This document shows positions 46,698 to 58,888 of a stretch of DNA of 64,000 nt, piece after piece. Position numbers and translations under genes: made by a program. Each line of letters starts with the position of its first letter. Position 1 is the stretch's first letter. This DNA is from Mycolicibacterium phocaicum (lineage in GTDB: Bacteria; Actinomycetota; Actinomycetes; Mycobacteriales; Mycobacteriaceae). A model generated the notes under the pieces. The model saw only the letters and a list, made by a program, of their open reading frames with translations, ran no database searches and was not told the origin of the DNA. Location: NCBI RefSeq assembly GCF_010731115.1, contig NZ_AP022616.1:1550001-1614000 (forward strand). Direction: 5' to 3'.

Positions 46698-48190
46698 CTG
46701 CAGGCCGCGATCACCAGTTCGCGCACGCGTGCCGCGTCGGCCTGCCCCTTGGTCGCCTTCATCACCGCGCCGACGATCGCACCCGCGGCCTGGACCTTGC
46801 CACCGCGGATCTTGTCGGCGATGTCCGGCTGCGCCGCGAGCGCCTCGTCGATGGCCGCCTGGATGAGCGAATCATCGCGCACCACAACCAGTCCGCGGTC
46901 GTTCATCACCTGCTCGGGCTCACCCTCGCCGGCCAGCACGCCCTCGACGACCTGGCGGGCCAGCTTGTTGGACAGCTTGCCGTCGTCGACCAGCTTGACC
47001 ACCGCGGCGACCTGGGCCGGCGTGATGGCCAGCTCGTCGAGTGTTACTTCGCCCTCGTTGGCCTTCTGGGTGAGGAAGTTGCCCCACCAGGCGCGGGCCG
47101 CCTCACTGTACGCGCCGTGCTCGACGGTCGCGGCCACCAGCTCGACCGCGCCGGCGTTGACGAGGTCGCGCATGACCTCGTCAGAGATGCCCCAGTCGTC
47201 CTGAATCCGCTTGCGCACCAACCACGGAAGCTCGGGGATGGTGCCGCGCAGCCGCTCCACCAGCTCGTCCGACGGCGCGATGGGCTCGAGGTCCGGCTCC
47301 GGGAAGTAGCGGTAATCCTCGGCGGTTTCCTTGCTGCGCCCGGACGTGGTGTGCCCGTCCTCGTGGAAGTGCCGGGTCTCCTGCGTGATGGTGCCGCCGG
47401 ACTGCAGCACGGCGGCCTGCCGGCGCATCTCGTAGCGGACCGCCACCTCGACGCTCTTGAGCGAGTTGACGTTCTTGGTCTCGGTGCGGGTGCCGAACTC
47501 CGCGGCGCCCTTAAGCTTGAGCGAGACGTTCGAGTCGCAGCGCATCGAGCCCTGGTCCATGCGGACATCGGAAACGTCCAAGCCGCGCAACAGGTCCCGC
47601 AGCGCGGTGACGTAGGCGCGGGCGATCTCCGGGGCGCGTTCGCCCGCGCCCTCGATGGGCTTGGTGACGATCTCGACGAGCGGCACCCCAGCCCGGTTGA
47701 AGTCGGCCAGCGAGGTGGTGGCGCCCGAGATGCGGCCGGTGTCGCTACCCAGGTGGGTCAACTTGCCGGTGTCCTCCTCCATGTGGGCGCGCTCGATCTC
47801 GACGCGCCAGGTGGTGCCGTCCTCCAGCGGCACGTCGAGGTAGCCGTTGACGGCGATGGGCTCGTCGTACTGGCTGATCTGGTAGTTCTTCGGCTGATCC
47901 GGGTAGAAGTAGTTCTTCCGGGCGAACCGGCCCCACGGCGCGATGTCGCAGTTCAGCGCCAGCCCGATCCGGATCGCGGACTCCACGGCCGCTTCGTTGA
48001 CCACCGGCAGGGCACCGGGCAGGCCGAGGCACACCGGGCACACCAGCGTGTTCGGCTCGGCACCGAACCGGTTCGCACAGCCACAGAACATCTTGGTCTC
48101 GGTGGACAGCTCGACATGGACTTCCATGCCCATGACGGGCTCGTACGTCGCGAGGACGTCGTCGTAGTCGAGAAGGTCTGCGTCAGCCAT
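46694..48190 (-). CDS. gatB: Aspartyl/glutamyl-tRNA amidotransferase subunit B
   Basis: 498 residues. It binds misacylated Asp-tRNA(Asn) or Glu-tRNA(Gln) and activates it for amidation within GatCAB. Signature [14 protein letters not shown] near the N-terminus, zinc-site cysteines in CGCANRFG and CPVCLGLPG, and a C-terminal YqeY-like helical tail ([21 protein letters not shown]) are intact. It is separated from gatA and gatC by pfkA and GDPD, as in M. tuberculosis. Confidence 0.97.
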   Translation of the reverse strand: MADADLLDYDDVLATYEPVMGMEVHVELSTETKMFCGCANRFGAEPNTLVCPVCLGLPGALPVVNEAAVESAIRIGLALNCDIAPWGRFARKNYFYPDQPKNYQISQYDEPIAVNGYLDVPLEDGTTWRVEIERAHMEEDTGKLTHLGSDTGRISGATTSLADFNRAGVPLVEIVTKPIEGAGERAPEIARAYVTALRDLLRGLDVSDVRMDQGSMRCDSNVSLKLKGAAEFGTRTETKNVNSLKSVEVAVRYEMRRQAAVLQSGGTITQETRHFHEDGHTTSGRSKETAEDYRYFPEPDLEPIAPSDELVERLRGTIPELPWLVRKRIQDDWGISDEVMRDLVNAGAVELVAATVEHGAYSEAARAWWGNFLTQKANEGEVTLDELAITPAQVAAVVKLVDDGKLSNKLARQVVEGVLAGEGEPEQVMNDRGLVVVRDDSLIQAAIDEALAAQPDIADKIRGGKVQAAGAIVGAVMKATKGQADAARVRELVIAACS

Positions 48191-48248
48191 GCGCCTGATC
48201 CTAGTTGCCGTTCACCGGCCATTTCCCCGGCCCGGTTAGTCTCCGCGG

Positions 48249-49250
48249 ATGCTCGCACGCATCGGCGCCCTGCTGACCACCTTCGCGCTGACGGCGCTGC
48301 CCGTCGCCTCGGCCGATTCCGACGCCTTCGACCTGCAGGCGCACCGCGGCGGACGGGGCGAGACCACCGAGGAATCGCTGCGCGCGTTCACCAAGGCCAT
48401 CGAACTCGGCGTCACCACACTGGAACTCGACATCGTCATCGCCAAGGACGGCGCGCCCATGGTGTGGCACGACCCGGCCATCCAGCCCGACAAGTGCGCC
48501 GACACCGGCCCCGCCTTCGCCGGCGACCCGCAATACCCCTATGTCGGCAAGCTCGTGCACGACCTCACGCGGGCCCAGCTGCACACACTGGACTGCGGCA
48601 AGCTGCTCAGCGGATTCCCGGCCGCCGAAGTGGTGAGCGGAAACAAGATCGCCACGCTCGATCAGGTCTTCGCGCTCGCGGACGCGCACCACGCCGCCGT
48701 CCGGTACAACATCGAGACCAAGATCGAAGCCGACAAGCCCGAAACCTCGGCCACGCCAAAGCAATTCGTCGACGTCATCCTCGGCGCCGTGCGGTCCGCC
48801 GACAAGCTCGACAAGGTCGAGATCCAGAGTTTCGACTGGCGCAGCCTGCCACTGGTCCGTCAGCAGGAGCCCGGTATCCCACTGGTGGCGCTGTGGGACG
48901 AGACGACGTGGGTGCCGAACTCGGCCTGGACGGCCGACGTGAACCCGGCGGTGGTCACCGACCCGGTCGCGGGAGCGGCGTCGGTCGGCGCGAACATCCT
49001 GTCCCCCGGCTACTCGGTCCCCTACGGGCTCACGCCGAAGGATCCGGGGTTCGCACTGGTCGCCGACCGGGCGTTCATCGACCGGGCACATGCGCGTGGG
49101 CTCGAGGTGATCCCGTGGACGATCAACGACGCCGACACCATGCGGGCGCAGATCGCGGCCGGCGCCGACGGCATCATCACCGACTACCCGAGCCGGCTGC
49201 GCGCGGTGGAGTCCGAGCTGGGCATGCCGCTGCCGAAGGCCTACCGCTAG
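48249..49250 (+). CDS. Secreted glycerophosphodiester phosphodiesterase
   Basis: 333 residues. Signal peptide [22 protein letters not shown], then the GDPD core: catalytic HRG in [31 protein letters not shown] with the metal Glu/Asp and second His, and the metal Glu in YNIETKIE. The C-terminal [24 protein letters not shown] is typical. It hydrolyses glycerophosphodiesters outside the cytoplasm. Its TAG overlaps the pfkA stop within CTAG. Confidence 0.93.
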   Translation: MLARIGALLTTFALTALPVASADSDAFDLQAHRGGRGETTEESLRAFTKAIELGVTTLELDIVIAKDGAPMVWHDPAIQPDKCADTGPAFAGDPQYPYVGKLVHDLTRAQLHTLDCGKLLSGFPAAEVVSGNKIATLDQVFALADAHHAAVRYNIETKIEADKPETSATPKQFVDVILGAVRSADKLDKVEIQSFDWRSLPLVRQQEPGIPLVALWDETTWVPNSAWTADVNPAVVTDPVAGAASVGANILSPGYSVPYGLTPKDPGFALVADRAFIDRAHARGLEVIPWTINDADTMRAQIAAGADGIITDYPSRLRAVESELGMPLPKAYR

Positions 49251-50278
49251 CCGAAGAACTCCGCGGCATCGTCGTAACGGCTCTGCGGCACGAGCTTCAA
49301 TTGCCTTACCGCGTCGGCCAACGGCACCCGGCCGATCTCCTGGCCCTGCAACGACACCATCATCCCGTACTCCCCCGCGTGTGCGGCGTCGGCGGCATTG
49401 ATCCCGAACCGGGTGGCCAGCACCCGGTCGTGGGGCGTCGGCGTGCCGCCGCGCTGCACGTGGCCGAGCACCGTGGTGCGCACTTCCTTGCGGATCCGCT
49501 TCTCGATCTCGATGGCCAGCTGCTGCGCGACGCCGGTGAATCGCACATGCCCGAATTCGTCAATTCCGCCGTCGCGCAACTGCATTGACCCCTCGGCCGG
49601 TCGCGCGCCTTCGGCGACGACGCAGATGAAATGCGAATCACCGCGCACGAAGCGCTGTTTCACCAGCCGGCACACCTCTTCGACGTCGAAAGGCTGTTCC
49701 GGGATCAGGGTCATGTGGGCGCCGGCCGCCATGCCGGCGCCGAGCGCGATCCAGCCCGCGTGCCGTCCCATCACCTCGACGAGCATCACCCGCTGGTGCG
49801 ACTCGGCCGTGCTGTGCAGGCGGTCGATGGCTTCCGTGGCGATCATCAGCGCCGTGTCGTGGCCGAAAGTGACGTCGGTGCAATCGATGTCGTTGTCGAT
49901 GGTCTTGGGCACGCCCACGACGGGGACGTTCTCTTCGGCCAGCCAGTGCGCCGCGGTCAGCGTGCCTTCTCCGCCGATCGGGATCAGCACGTCGATGCCG
50001 TTGTCCTCGAGCGTCTGCTTGATCTGGTCCAGCCCGGCCCGCAGCTTGTCGGGGTTGACGCGCGCGGTGCCCAGCATGGTGCCGCCCTTGGCCAGTAGCC
50101 GGTCGTTGCGGTCGTCGTTCTTGAGCTGCTCGCGGCGATTCTCGAGCAGGCCACGCCAGCCGTCCCGGAACCCGACGACCGTCGAGCCGTACCGGGCATC
50201 GCAGGTGCGGACCACCGCCCGGATCACCGCATTCAGGCCAGGACAGTCACCGCCACCGGTCAGCACACCTATCCGCAT
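49247..50278 (-). CDS. pfkA: 6-phosphofructokinase
   Basis: 343 residues, as in M. tuberculosis Pfk[21 protein letters not shown] is the family start; [12 protein letters not shown] carries a Gly at the residue that distinguishes ATP-using from PPi-using enzymes, so ATP use is likely. [12 protein letters not shown] contains the catalytic Asp. ATG at 50278 is the family start. Confidence 0.96.
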   Translation of the reverse strand: MRIGVLTGGGDCPGLNAVIRAVVRTCDARYGSTVVGFRDGWRGLLENRREQLKNDDRNDRLLAKGGTMLGTARVNPDKLRAGLDQIKQTLEDNGIDVLIPIGGEGTLTAAHWLAEENVPVVGVPKTIDNDIDCTDVTFGHDTALMIATEAIDRLHSTAESHQRVMLVEVMGRHAGWIALGAGMAAGAHMTLIPEQPFDVEEVCRLVKQRFVRGDSHFICVVAEGARPAEGSMQLRDGGIDEFGHVRFTGVAQQLAIEIEKRIRKEVRTTVLGHVQRGGTPTPHDRVLATRFGINAADAAHAGEYGMMVSLQGQEIGRVPLADAVRQLKLVPQSRYDDAAEFFG

Positions 50279-50336
50279 GACCCCATACTGCCCGCTCGCG
50301 GGTTCTCGTTCTTGTTGAACGAGCGGCCGACTGCCG

Positions 50337-51821
50337 CTAGACGGCGGTCGGCAATGCGCCGCGCGCGGCTTCGTAGGCCGCGCCGACGCGGTACAGCCGG
50401 TCGTCGGCCAGCGCCGGCGCCATGATCTGCAGCCCGACCGGCAGGTTGTCGTCCGGCGACAGGCCCGACGGTACCGACATGCCACAGTGGCCGGCCAGGT
50501 TCAGCGGCAGCGTGCACAGGTCGAACAGGTACATCGCCAGCGGATCGTCGACCTTCTCGCCCAGCCCGAAAGCGGTGGTCGGGGTCGTCGGGGTGACGAG
50601 CACGTCGACCTTCTCGTACGCCTGGTCCAGGTCGCGGGCGATCAGGGTGCGCACGCGCTGGGCCTGGTTGTAGTAGGCGTCGTAGTAGCCCGAGGACAGG
50701 GCGTATGTGCCGATCATGATGCGGCGCTTGACTTCCGGACCGAAGCCGGCGGCGCGGGTCAGCGCCATGACCTCTTCGGCGCTGTGGGTGCCGTCGTCGC
50801 CGACGCGCAGGCCGTAGCGCATCGCGTCGAAGCGCGCGAGGTTCGAGGACACCTCGGACGGCAGGATCAGGTAGTAGGCCGCCAGCGAGTAGTCGAAGTG
50901 CGGGCAGTCGACCTCGGTGATCTCGGCACCGAGCTCGGTCAGCTGGTCCACCGCGGTGTTGAACGACGACAGCACGCCGGGCTGGTAGCCCTCGCCGGTG
51001 TGCAGCTGCTTGACCACACCGATCCGGACGCCCTTCAGGTCACCGGTGGCGCCGGCGCGGGCCGCACCCACGACGTCGGGCACAGCAGCGTCGACCGAGG
51101 TGGAATCGCGCGGGTCGTGGCCGGCGATCACCTGGTGCAACAGCGCGGTGTCGAGCACCGTGCGCGCGCATGGCCCGCCCTGGTCCAGCGACGACGCGCA
51201 GGCGATCAGGCCGTACCGCGAGACGGTGCCGTAGGTGGGCTTGACGCCGACGGTCGCGGTCAGCGCGGCGGGCTGACGGATCGAGCCACCGGTGTCGGTG
51301 CCGATCGCCAGCGGGGCCTGGAACGCCGCGAGCGCGGCGGCGCTACCGCCACCGGAACCACCCGGAACCCGGTTGACGTCCCAGGGGTTGCGGGTCGGGC
51401 CGTAGGCCGAGTTCTCGGTGGACGACCCCATGGCGAACTCGTCCATGTTGGTCTTGCCGAGGATCGGGATGCCGGCCGCGCGCAGCCGCGCGGTGACGGT
51501 CGCGTCGTACGGCGACCGCCAGCCCTCCAGGATCTTCGAGCCGGCCGTCGTCGGCGCGTCAGTGGTCGTGAAAACGTCCTTGAGCGCCAACGGAACTCCG
51601 GCGAGCGGCGATGCCAGCGGCTCACCGGCTGCCACCTGCTTGTCGACGGCGGCGGCAGCGGCGAGCGCCTCCTGGGCGCCCACGTGCAGGAAGGCGTGGT
51701 AGGTCTCGTCGGTGGCGGCGATCTGGTCCAGGTGCGCCTGGGTGACCTCGGTGGCCGACACGTCGCCGGCGGCGATCTTCTCGCCGAGCGTGGCCGCGTC
51801 GAAACGGATCAGGTCACTCAC
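50337..51821 (-). CDS. gatA: Aspartyl/glutamyl-tRNA amidotransferase subunit A
   Basis: 494 residues of the amidase-signature family; releases ammonia from glutamine for GatB. The Ser-cisSer-Lys triad is visible: Lys in PLALKDVF, the Gly/Ser-rich [13 protein letters not shown] and the nucleophile Ser in [13 protein letters not shown]. The start overlaps the gatC stop by 4 nt. Confidence 0.97.
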   Translation of the reverse strand: MSDLIRFDAATLGEKIAAGDVSATEVTQAHLDQIAATDETYHAFLHVGAQEALAAAAAVDKQVAAGEPLASPLAGVPLALKDVFTTTDAPTTAGSKILEGWRSPYDATVTARLRAAGIPILGKTNMDEFAMGSSTENSAYGPTRNPWDVNRVPGGSGGGSAAALAAFQAPLAIGTDTGGSIRQPAALTATVGVKPTYGTVSRYGLIACASSLDQGGPCARTVLDTALLHQVIAGHDPRDSTSVDAAVPDVVGAARAGATGDLKGVRIGVVKQLHTGEGYQPGVLSSFNTAVDQLTELGAEITEVDCPHFDYSLAAYYLILPSEVSSNLARFDAMRYGLRVGDDGTHSAEEVMALTRAAGFGPEVKRRIMIGTYALSSGYYDAYYNQAQRVRTLIARDLDQAYEKVDVLVTPTTPTTAFGLGEKVDDPLAMYLFDLCTLPLNLAGHCGMSVPSGLSPDDNLPVGLQIMAPALADDRLYRVGAAYEAARGALPTAV

Positions 51822-52117
51822 TCTGCTTCTCCCAAGATGCGGGGCACGGCGAACCGGCCCTCCTCGGCCCGCGGGGCCTCCGCCAGCGCCTGATCCTGCG
51901 CCAGGCTGGGCGCCTCGACGTCGGGCCGGGTGATGTTGACCTCTTTGAGCGGATTGCCGGTCGCCTCGATACCGGTGACGTCGACGGCCTGAATCTTGCC
52001 GACGTGCGCCAGGATGGCATCGAGCTGGCCTGCGAAACTGTCCAGCTCACCCTCGGTCAGGGCGAGCCGGGCCAGATTCGCCAGATGGGCGACATCGTCC
52101 CGGGAAATCTTCGACAC
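51818..52117 (-). CDS. gatC: Aspartyl/glutamyl-tRNA amidotransferase subunit C
   Basis: 99 residues. It begins [25 protein letters not shown], the standard GatC start, and acts as the belt stabilising GatA-GatB. GTG at 52117 is chosen from the family start; the frame extends upstream without motif. ATGA overlap with gatA. Confidence 0.95.
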   Translation of the reverse strand: MSKISRDDVAHLANLARLALTEGELDSFAGQLDAILAHVGKIQAVDVTGIEATGNPLKEVNITRPDVEAPSLAQDQALAEAPRAEEGRFAVPRILGEAE

Positions 52118-52230
52118 GTCTAAACACCCTAGTGGGAGGCAACGCGGGCGCAGCCACGGGGAATGTATTCGTGACACGCGCCGCACCTGCCCGTCCTGCC
52201 ATGGCCACGCCGCTGTGCCACAGTTGTCGC

Positions 52231-52896
52231 GTGTCCTCCTATCTGCTGCGGGTTCAGCTCGAAGACCGCCCCGGTAGCCTCGGCTCCCTCGCGGTGGCTC
52301 TGGGCTCGGTGGGCGCCGACATCCTGTCGCTCGACGTCGTCGAGCGCGGTCCGGGTTACGCCGTCGACGACCTGGTGGTCGAGCTGCCGCTCGGGTCCAT
52401 GCCCGATGCCCTGATCACCGCCGCGGAGGCCCTCAAGGGCGTGTACGTGGACAGCATTCGGCCCCACACCGGGCTGCTCGAAGCCCATCGCGAACTGGAA
52501 CTGATCGACCATGTGGCGGCCGCCAAGGGCAAGGCCGCGCGGCTCCAGACACTTGCCGACGAAGCGCCGCGCGTGCTGCGGGTCGGGTGGTGCGTCATCG
52601 TGGCCGGCGGCAAGGACGGTGTGCTGCCCCACCGCATCACCGGCAGCCCGGGTGCGCCCGAGACGCTCGCCGACTCCGCGCCGTGGCTGCCGCTGGAGCA
52701 CGCCGCTGCCCTGGACGCCACCGGCGACTGGGTACCGCAGTTCTGGCGCGACATCGACACCACCCTGGCCGCCGCACCGTTGGGCGACCCCCACACCGCG
52801 ATCATGCTGGGCCGCCCCGGCGGGCCGGCCTTCCGCCCGTCGGAGGTCGCGCGGCTCGGATACCTCGCGGGCATCGTCGCGACCATCGTGCGCTGA
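52231..52896 (+). CDS. ACT-domain protein (Rv3013-like)
   Basis: 221 residues. An N-terminal ACT domain ([22 protein letters not shown]) suggests amino acid or small-ligand sensing, followed by an unassigned region with a GAF-like or helical character. Position between gatC and ligA matches Rv3013. GTG at 52231 begins the ACT fold; ATG at 52201 is a possible longer start. Confidence 0.85.
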   Translation: MSSYLLRVQLEDRPGSLGSLAVALGSVGADILSLDVVERGPGYAVDDLVVELPLGSMPDALITAAEALKGVYVDSIRPHTGLLEAHRELELIDHVAAAKGKAARLQTLADEAPRVLRVGWCVIVAGGKDGVLPHRITGSPGAPETLADSAPWLPLEHAAALDATGDWVPQFWRDIDTTLAAAPLGDPHTAIMLGRPGGPAFRPSEVARLGYLAGIVATIVR

Positions 52897-52988
52897 CCGT
52901 CTCGTTCACAGCCACTTCACCTGCGCGAATGCGGTTGCGGAAGGGCCGAGACTGCTAGCGTGAGCCCACATCTCACTGGAGGGCACAC

Positions 52989-53600
52989 GTGAGCACTTTC
53001 CTGATCGTCGTCGGCGTCCTGCTCATGATCGCCGCGGTCGTCGTCGTGGTGCTCGCCTTCACCCGGGCCAAGAAGCCCGCAACCACCGGCGCCCGCCAGG
53101 ACCCGCTGAAGTCCGGTGAGATGCCGGTCTTCGGACCCAAGCAGCTCGGCCCCGGGGCGATCGTCAGCTACGGCGGCGTCGACTACGTGGTGCGCGGCTC
53201 GGTGACCTATCGCGAAGGGCCGTTCATCTGGTGGGAACACCTGCTGGAAGGCGGTCAGGGCGAACCGATCTGGTTCAGCGTCGAAGAGGACGAGGGACGG
53301 CTGGAACTCGCGTTCTGGACCAAGCGACCCGACCTGGCGCTGCAGCCCATCGGTCCGCTCACCATCGACGGGGTGCAGTACGACGAGGTCGAGACCGGTG
53401 ACGCCCAGTACACCTCCGAGGGCACGACGGGCCTGCCCGAGCACGGCCAGATGAACTACGTCGACTACGCCGGCCCCGGCCGCGCCGCCCTGCTGAGTTT
53501 CGAGCAGTGGTCGCCGAACTCGCCGTGGGAGGTGTCGACCGGCAAGGTCATGTCGCCCGGTGAGCTCACGGTGTATCCCGCTCCCCCCGCCGGCTCGTAG
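52989..53600 (+). CDS. DUF4178 protein with N-terminal membrane anchor
   Basis: 203 residues: one N-terminal helix (LIVVGVLLMIAAVVVVVLAF) and a DUF4178 beta-rich domain (GAIVSYGGVDYVVRGSVTYREGP, WWEHLLEGG). First of four same-strand genes DUF4178-DUF4247-DUF350-aminopropyltransferase. Related YjfK proteins of enterobacteria occur with PspA-like and polyamine genes; a membrane or envelope role is inferred. Confidence 0.85.
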   Translation: MSTFLIVVGVLLMIAAVVVVVLAFTRAKKPATTGARQDPLKSGEMPVFGPKQLGPGAIVSYGGVDYVVRGSVTYREGPFIWWEHLLEGGQGEPIWFSVEEDEGRLELAFWTKRPDLALQPIGPLTIDGVQYDEVETGDAQYTSEGTTGLPEHGQMNYVDYAGPGRAALLSFEQWSPNSPWEVSTGKVMSPGELTVYPAPPAGS

Positions 53601-53609
53601 GTCGGTGCC

Positions 53610-54026
53610 ATGACCCGGGGCAAGATGCTGATTCTCGCCGGGGTGCTCGCGGTCGCGTCGGTGATCTGCCTGGCGATCGGCATCAGCACCGCCCGCACCA
53701 TCGAGTCATTCGTCAAAGACAACTATCAGAACGTCGGCTACAACACCTACCGGTGCGACGGGTCACCGAGCGACGTGGCCGACGACCTCGCCGAGGCACA
53801 TCGACCGGAGGCGCGCGCCACCGATCGCGGCAACTACTACCTGCGGTACAACGACTCCATCGCCATCGTGGGCCCGGGCTCCGGACAGGCGTGCACTGTC
53901 CGGCTGGAGAGCCTCAACTCGGGTTACAACCACGGCAGCTACTTCTTCCTTGGCCCGGGTTTCAGCCCGGGTTCGCCGTCGCACAGTTCCGGCGGCAGCT
54001 CGGGCGGACCGGGCGGCGTCAAGTGA
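53610..54026 (+). CDS. DUF4247 protein
   Basis: 138 residues: a signal anchor (MLILAGVLAVASVICLAIGIS) and a small extracytoplasmic domain with paired Cys (YRCDG and QACTV), then a Gly/Ser-rich tail (SSGGSSGGPGGVK). It is DUF4247-like and constantly found with DUF4178 in this type of cluster. It lies 9 nt after the previous gene. Function unknown. Confidence 0.82.
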   Translation: MTRGKMLILAGVLAVASVICLAIGISTARTIESFVKDNYQNVGYNTYRCDGSPSDVADDLAEAHRPEARATDRGNYYLRYNDSIAIVGPGSGQACTVRLESLNSGYNHGSYFFLGPGFSPGSPSHSSGGSSGGPGGVK

Positions 54027-54051
54027 CCACATCAATTCCGAGGAGACTCCG

Positions 54052-54510
54052 ATGAACCTGGCCGCCATCGACTTCGGCACCGTCCACACCGACGCGATCA
54101 TCCAGAACGTGGTCGGCTCGGTGCTGTACTTCCTGGTGGGGGCGCTGGTGCTGGCCGCCGGCTTCGTCATGGTCGATGTGCTGACCCCGGGCAAGCTGCG
54201 CCGTCAGGTCTTCGTCGAGCGTCGGCCCAACGCGGTGACGATCACCGCGGCGATGGACGTCTCGCTGGCCGCCATCATCATCACCGCGATTCACGCCAGC
54301 TCCGACCGGCTCGGGCAGGGGCTGATCGACACGCTGATCTACGGGCTGATCGGCGTCGCGCTGCAGGGCCTGGCCCTCGTGGCGGTGGAGTTGTTGGCGC
54401 CCGGGCACTTCCGCAACGACATCCACGCCGAGGAGTTCCATCCCGCCGCTGTTGCCGTCGCGGTGGTGCTGCTGGCGGTCGGTGGTATCAACGCCGCCGC
54501 GCTCACCTGA
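54052..54510 (+). CDS. DUF350 membrane protein (YjfL-like)
   Basis: 152 residues with four predicted helices and two similar halves (VGSVLYFLVGALVLAAGFVMVDVLTPGKL in the first and LIYGLIGVALQGLALVAVELLAPGHF in the second), the DUF350 internal duplication. ATG at 54052 has AGGAGA upstream. The stop overlaps the next start as TGATG. Confidence 0.87.
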   Translation: MNLAAIDFGTVHTDAIIQNVVGSVLYFLVGALVLAAGFVMVDVLTPGKLRRQVFVERRPNAVTITAAMDVSLAAIIITAIHASSDRLGQGLIDTLIYGLIGVALQGLALVAVELLAPGHFRNDIHAEEFHPAAVAVAVVLLAVGGINAAALT

Positions 54511-56090
54511 TGGTCACCGAGGCCCCGGCGGCCCTCCCGGATCCCTCACCGGTAGTCGGAACCCGTTGGCGCGCGCTGCTTCTGGCGGCCGTCGCGGCGT
54601 GCGCAGCGTGCGGCATCGTCTATGAGCTTGCACTGCTGACACTCTCGACAAGCCTCAACGGCGGCGGCGTCGTGTCGACGTCGCTGATCGTCGCGGGCTA
54701 CGTGGCGGCCCTGGGCGTGGGTGGGCTGTTGGCCAAAGCGCTGCTGGCGCGTGCGGCCATCAGTTTCATCGCGGTGGAGACGGCGCTGGGTGTGGTGGGT
54801 GGCCTGTCCGCAACGGTGCTCTACGTGACGTTCGCGTTCCTCGGCGACTCGGACTGGGTGCTCGGCGTCGCGACGGCGCTCATCGGCGGGCTGGTCGGCG
54901 CGGAAGTGCCACTGTTGATGACGCTGCTGCAGCGTGGCCGGGTCGCCGGGGCCACCGACGCCGGCCGGGTGCTGGCCAACCTCAATGCCGCCGACTATCT
55001 GGGCGCCCTGCTGGGCGGCTTGGCGTGGCCGTTCCTGGTGTTGCCGTATCTGGGCATGATCCGCGGCGCGGCGGCCACCGGGATGATCAATTTGGCTGCC
55101 GCAGCGGTGGTTTCGGTGTTCCTGCTGCGCCGCATCCTGAGCCGGCGGGAATTCGTCGCCGCGCTGAGCGCCCTGGTGCTGGCGTTCGCTCTACTGGCGA
55201 CGCTGATGGCGTCCGCAGACGGTATCGAGACGACGTCACGACAGCGGTTGTACGCCGACCCGATCGTGGCCTACCAGCATTCGGCCTATCAGGAGATCGT
55301 GGTGACCCGCCGCGGCGACGACACCCGGCTGTATCTCGATGGCGGACTGCAGTTCTCGACGCGCGACGAGTACCGCTACACCGAATCTCTGGTGTACCCG
55401 GCGTTGGGCGCGGGTGCGCGGTCGGTGCTGGTGATCGGCGGCGGTGACGGCCTGGCGGCGCGGGAACTGTTGCGCCAGAAGGGCATCGACCGGCTCGTCC
55501 AGGTCGAGCTCGATCCGGCGGTGGTGGCGGTGGCACGGACCAAGCTGCGTGACGCCAACGCCGGCGCGCTCGACGATCACCGCATCCGGCTGATCCTCGA
55601 TGACGCCATGACGTGGCTGCGGGTGCCACATCCGGACGTCGTACCGCCAGGCGGATTCGACGCCGTCATCGTCGACCTGCCCGACCCAGACAACCCGGTG
55701 CTCGGCCGGTTGTACTCCACCGAGTTCTACAGCCTCGCCGCCCGGGTCCTGGCACCCCAGGGCCTGCTGGTGGTGCAGTCCGGCAGCCCCTACTCGACGC
55801 CGACGGTGTTCTGGCGCACGGTATCGACCATCGCGTCGACGGGGCTGGCGGTGACGCCGTACCACGTCGAGGTGCCGACGTTCGGTGACTGGGGTTTCAC
55901 GCTGGCCCGCCGGGGTCCCCTGCCACCCGCGCCGGTGGTGCCCAAAGACGCTCCGCCGCTTCGGTTCCTGAATCAGCAGGTGCTCGACGCCGCCACGGTG
56001 TTCGCGCCCGACACGGCGCCGCAGCACCTGCCGCCGTCGACGCTGGAGCACCCGTTGATCGTTGATGACATGCGGCGCGGTTACCGGTAG
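54510..56090 (+). CDS. Membrane-fused spermidine synthase-like aminopropyltransferase
   Basis: 526 residues. The first about 230 form a polytopic membrane domain (seven or so helices). The second half is the spermidine synthase fold: SAYQEIVV, LYLDGGLQFSTRDEYRYTESL and the SAM-type loop VLVIGGGDGLAARE (near residue 305-318), then VDLPDPDNPVLGRLYS. In true enzymes the catalytic Asp lies in the last motif, present here. The substrate could be a polyamine or a lipid-linked amine. Confidence 0.87.
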   Translation: MVTEAPAALPDPSPVVGTRWRALLLAAVAACAACGIVYELALLTLSTSLNGGGVVSTSLIVAGYVAALGVGGLLAKALLARAAISFIAVETALGVVGGLSATVLYVTFAFLGDSDWVLGVATALIGGLVGAEVPLLMTLLQRGRVAGATDAGRVLANLNAADYLGALLGGLAWPFLVLPYLGMIRGAAATGMINLAAAAVVSVFLLRRILSRREFVAALSALVLAFALLATLMASADGIETTSRQRLYADPIVAYQHSAYQEIVVTRRGDDTRLYLDGGLQFSTRDEYRYTESLVYPALGAGARSVLVIGGGDGLAARELLRQKGIDRLVQVELDPAVVAVARTKLRDANAGALDDHRIRLILDDAMTWLRVPHPDVVPPGGFDAVIVDLPDPDNPVLGRLYSTEFYSLAARVLAPQGLLVVQSGSPYSTPTVFWRTVSTIASTGLAVTPYHVEVPTFGDWGFTLARRGPLPPAPVVPKDAPPLRFLNQQVLDAATVFAPDTAPQHLPPSTLEHPLIVDDMRRGYR

Positions 56091-56797
56091 CGCACCGAGC
56101 CGACGAGAACAGCGGTCAGCACCGCACTGACCGCGGGCCGAGCCAAGCCGAGTCCGCCGGCCGCACTCGCGTTGGTCAGCAGGAACGCCACCGCGGCACC
56201 CAGTGGCCGGGTCAGGACGAAACAGCCCCAGAAACCCACCGTCGTCGCCCCACCGAGCCGACGGCACGCCAACACGACCGCGGCGACGGCGACGGCCCAC
56301 AGCAGGAGCTGCAGCACCGGGTACGCCAAGATGGGGCGCGGCGTCAGGTGGGTCAGTGCAGTGCCGATGCCGAAGGCCACCAACGCAATTGCCCAGAACC
56401 AGCCTTCGGAGCGGCGGCTGCAGACAGCGATCAGCGAGGCGATTCCCATCGTGGCATGGCCGGCCGCAACCAGCCCCGCCCCACCGATGAGGCACACGAC
56501 GGCGATTGCCGCGTACCCCAGACCCAGCGCGATGTGCAGCCCGTTCGCGATCTCGGTGCCGACGGCACTGGCGGCCAGCATGGCGCACCAGAACGCCCAC
56601 GGCCGCAATCGGTCACCGCGCAGCTGAATCATGAGCACTGTTGCCAACGCCGCGACGAGGAGCGTCGTCGCGATCCAGCGGCCCAGGTGGTCGTACAGGT
56701 AATCCGGCCAGAACACCGATGCCGCGGTGATCAATGTCTTGCTCACCCAGAATCGCGTGCTGATTTCCGGGATTCTGCGAGACACCGGCGCCGCCAT
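56081..56797 (-). CDS. COG4705-type membrane protein
   Basis: 238 residues with about seven transmembrane segments and a TRFWVSKTLITAASVFWPDYL N-terminus. It resembles the COG4705 family of unknown function. It lies 5 nt after ligA on the same strand, so it may share its transcript, and its 3' end overlaps the convergent aminopropyltransferase gene by 10 nt. Confidence 0.75.
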   Translation of the reverse strand: MAAPVSRRIPEISTRFWVSKTLITAASVFWPDYLYDHLGRWIATTLLVAALATVLMIQLRGDRLRPWAFWCAMLAASAVGTEIANGLHIALGLGYAAIAVVCLIGGAGLVAAGHATMGIASLIAVCSRRSEGWFWAIALVAFGIGTALTHLTPRPILAYPVLQLLLWAVAVAAVVLACRRLGGATTVGFWGCFVLTRPLGAAVAFLLTNASAAGGLGLARPAVSAVLTAVLVGSVRYR

Positions 56798-56802
56798 CGA
56801 GC

Positions 56803-58869
<2,067 letters not shown>

Positions 58870-58888
58870 CTAGCGAAGGGCTGTGACA

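Noticed and set aside
46100..49588. 1162-codon open frame on the + strand across gatB, GDPD and the pfkA 3' end
   Set aside because: It is the antisense of gatB and out of frame with GDPD and the preceding membrane protein, all of which are clear families; the product is low-complexity H/R/G/D-rich, typical of antisense frames in G+C-rich DNA.
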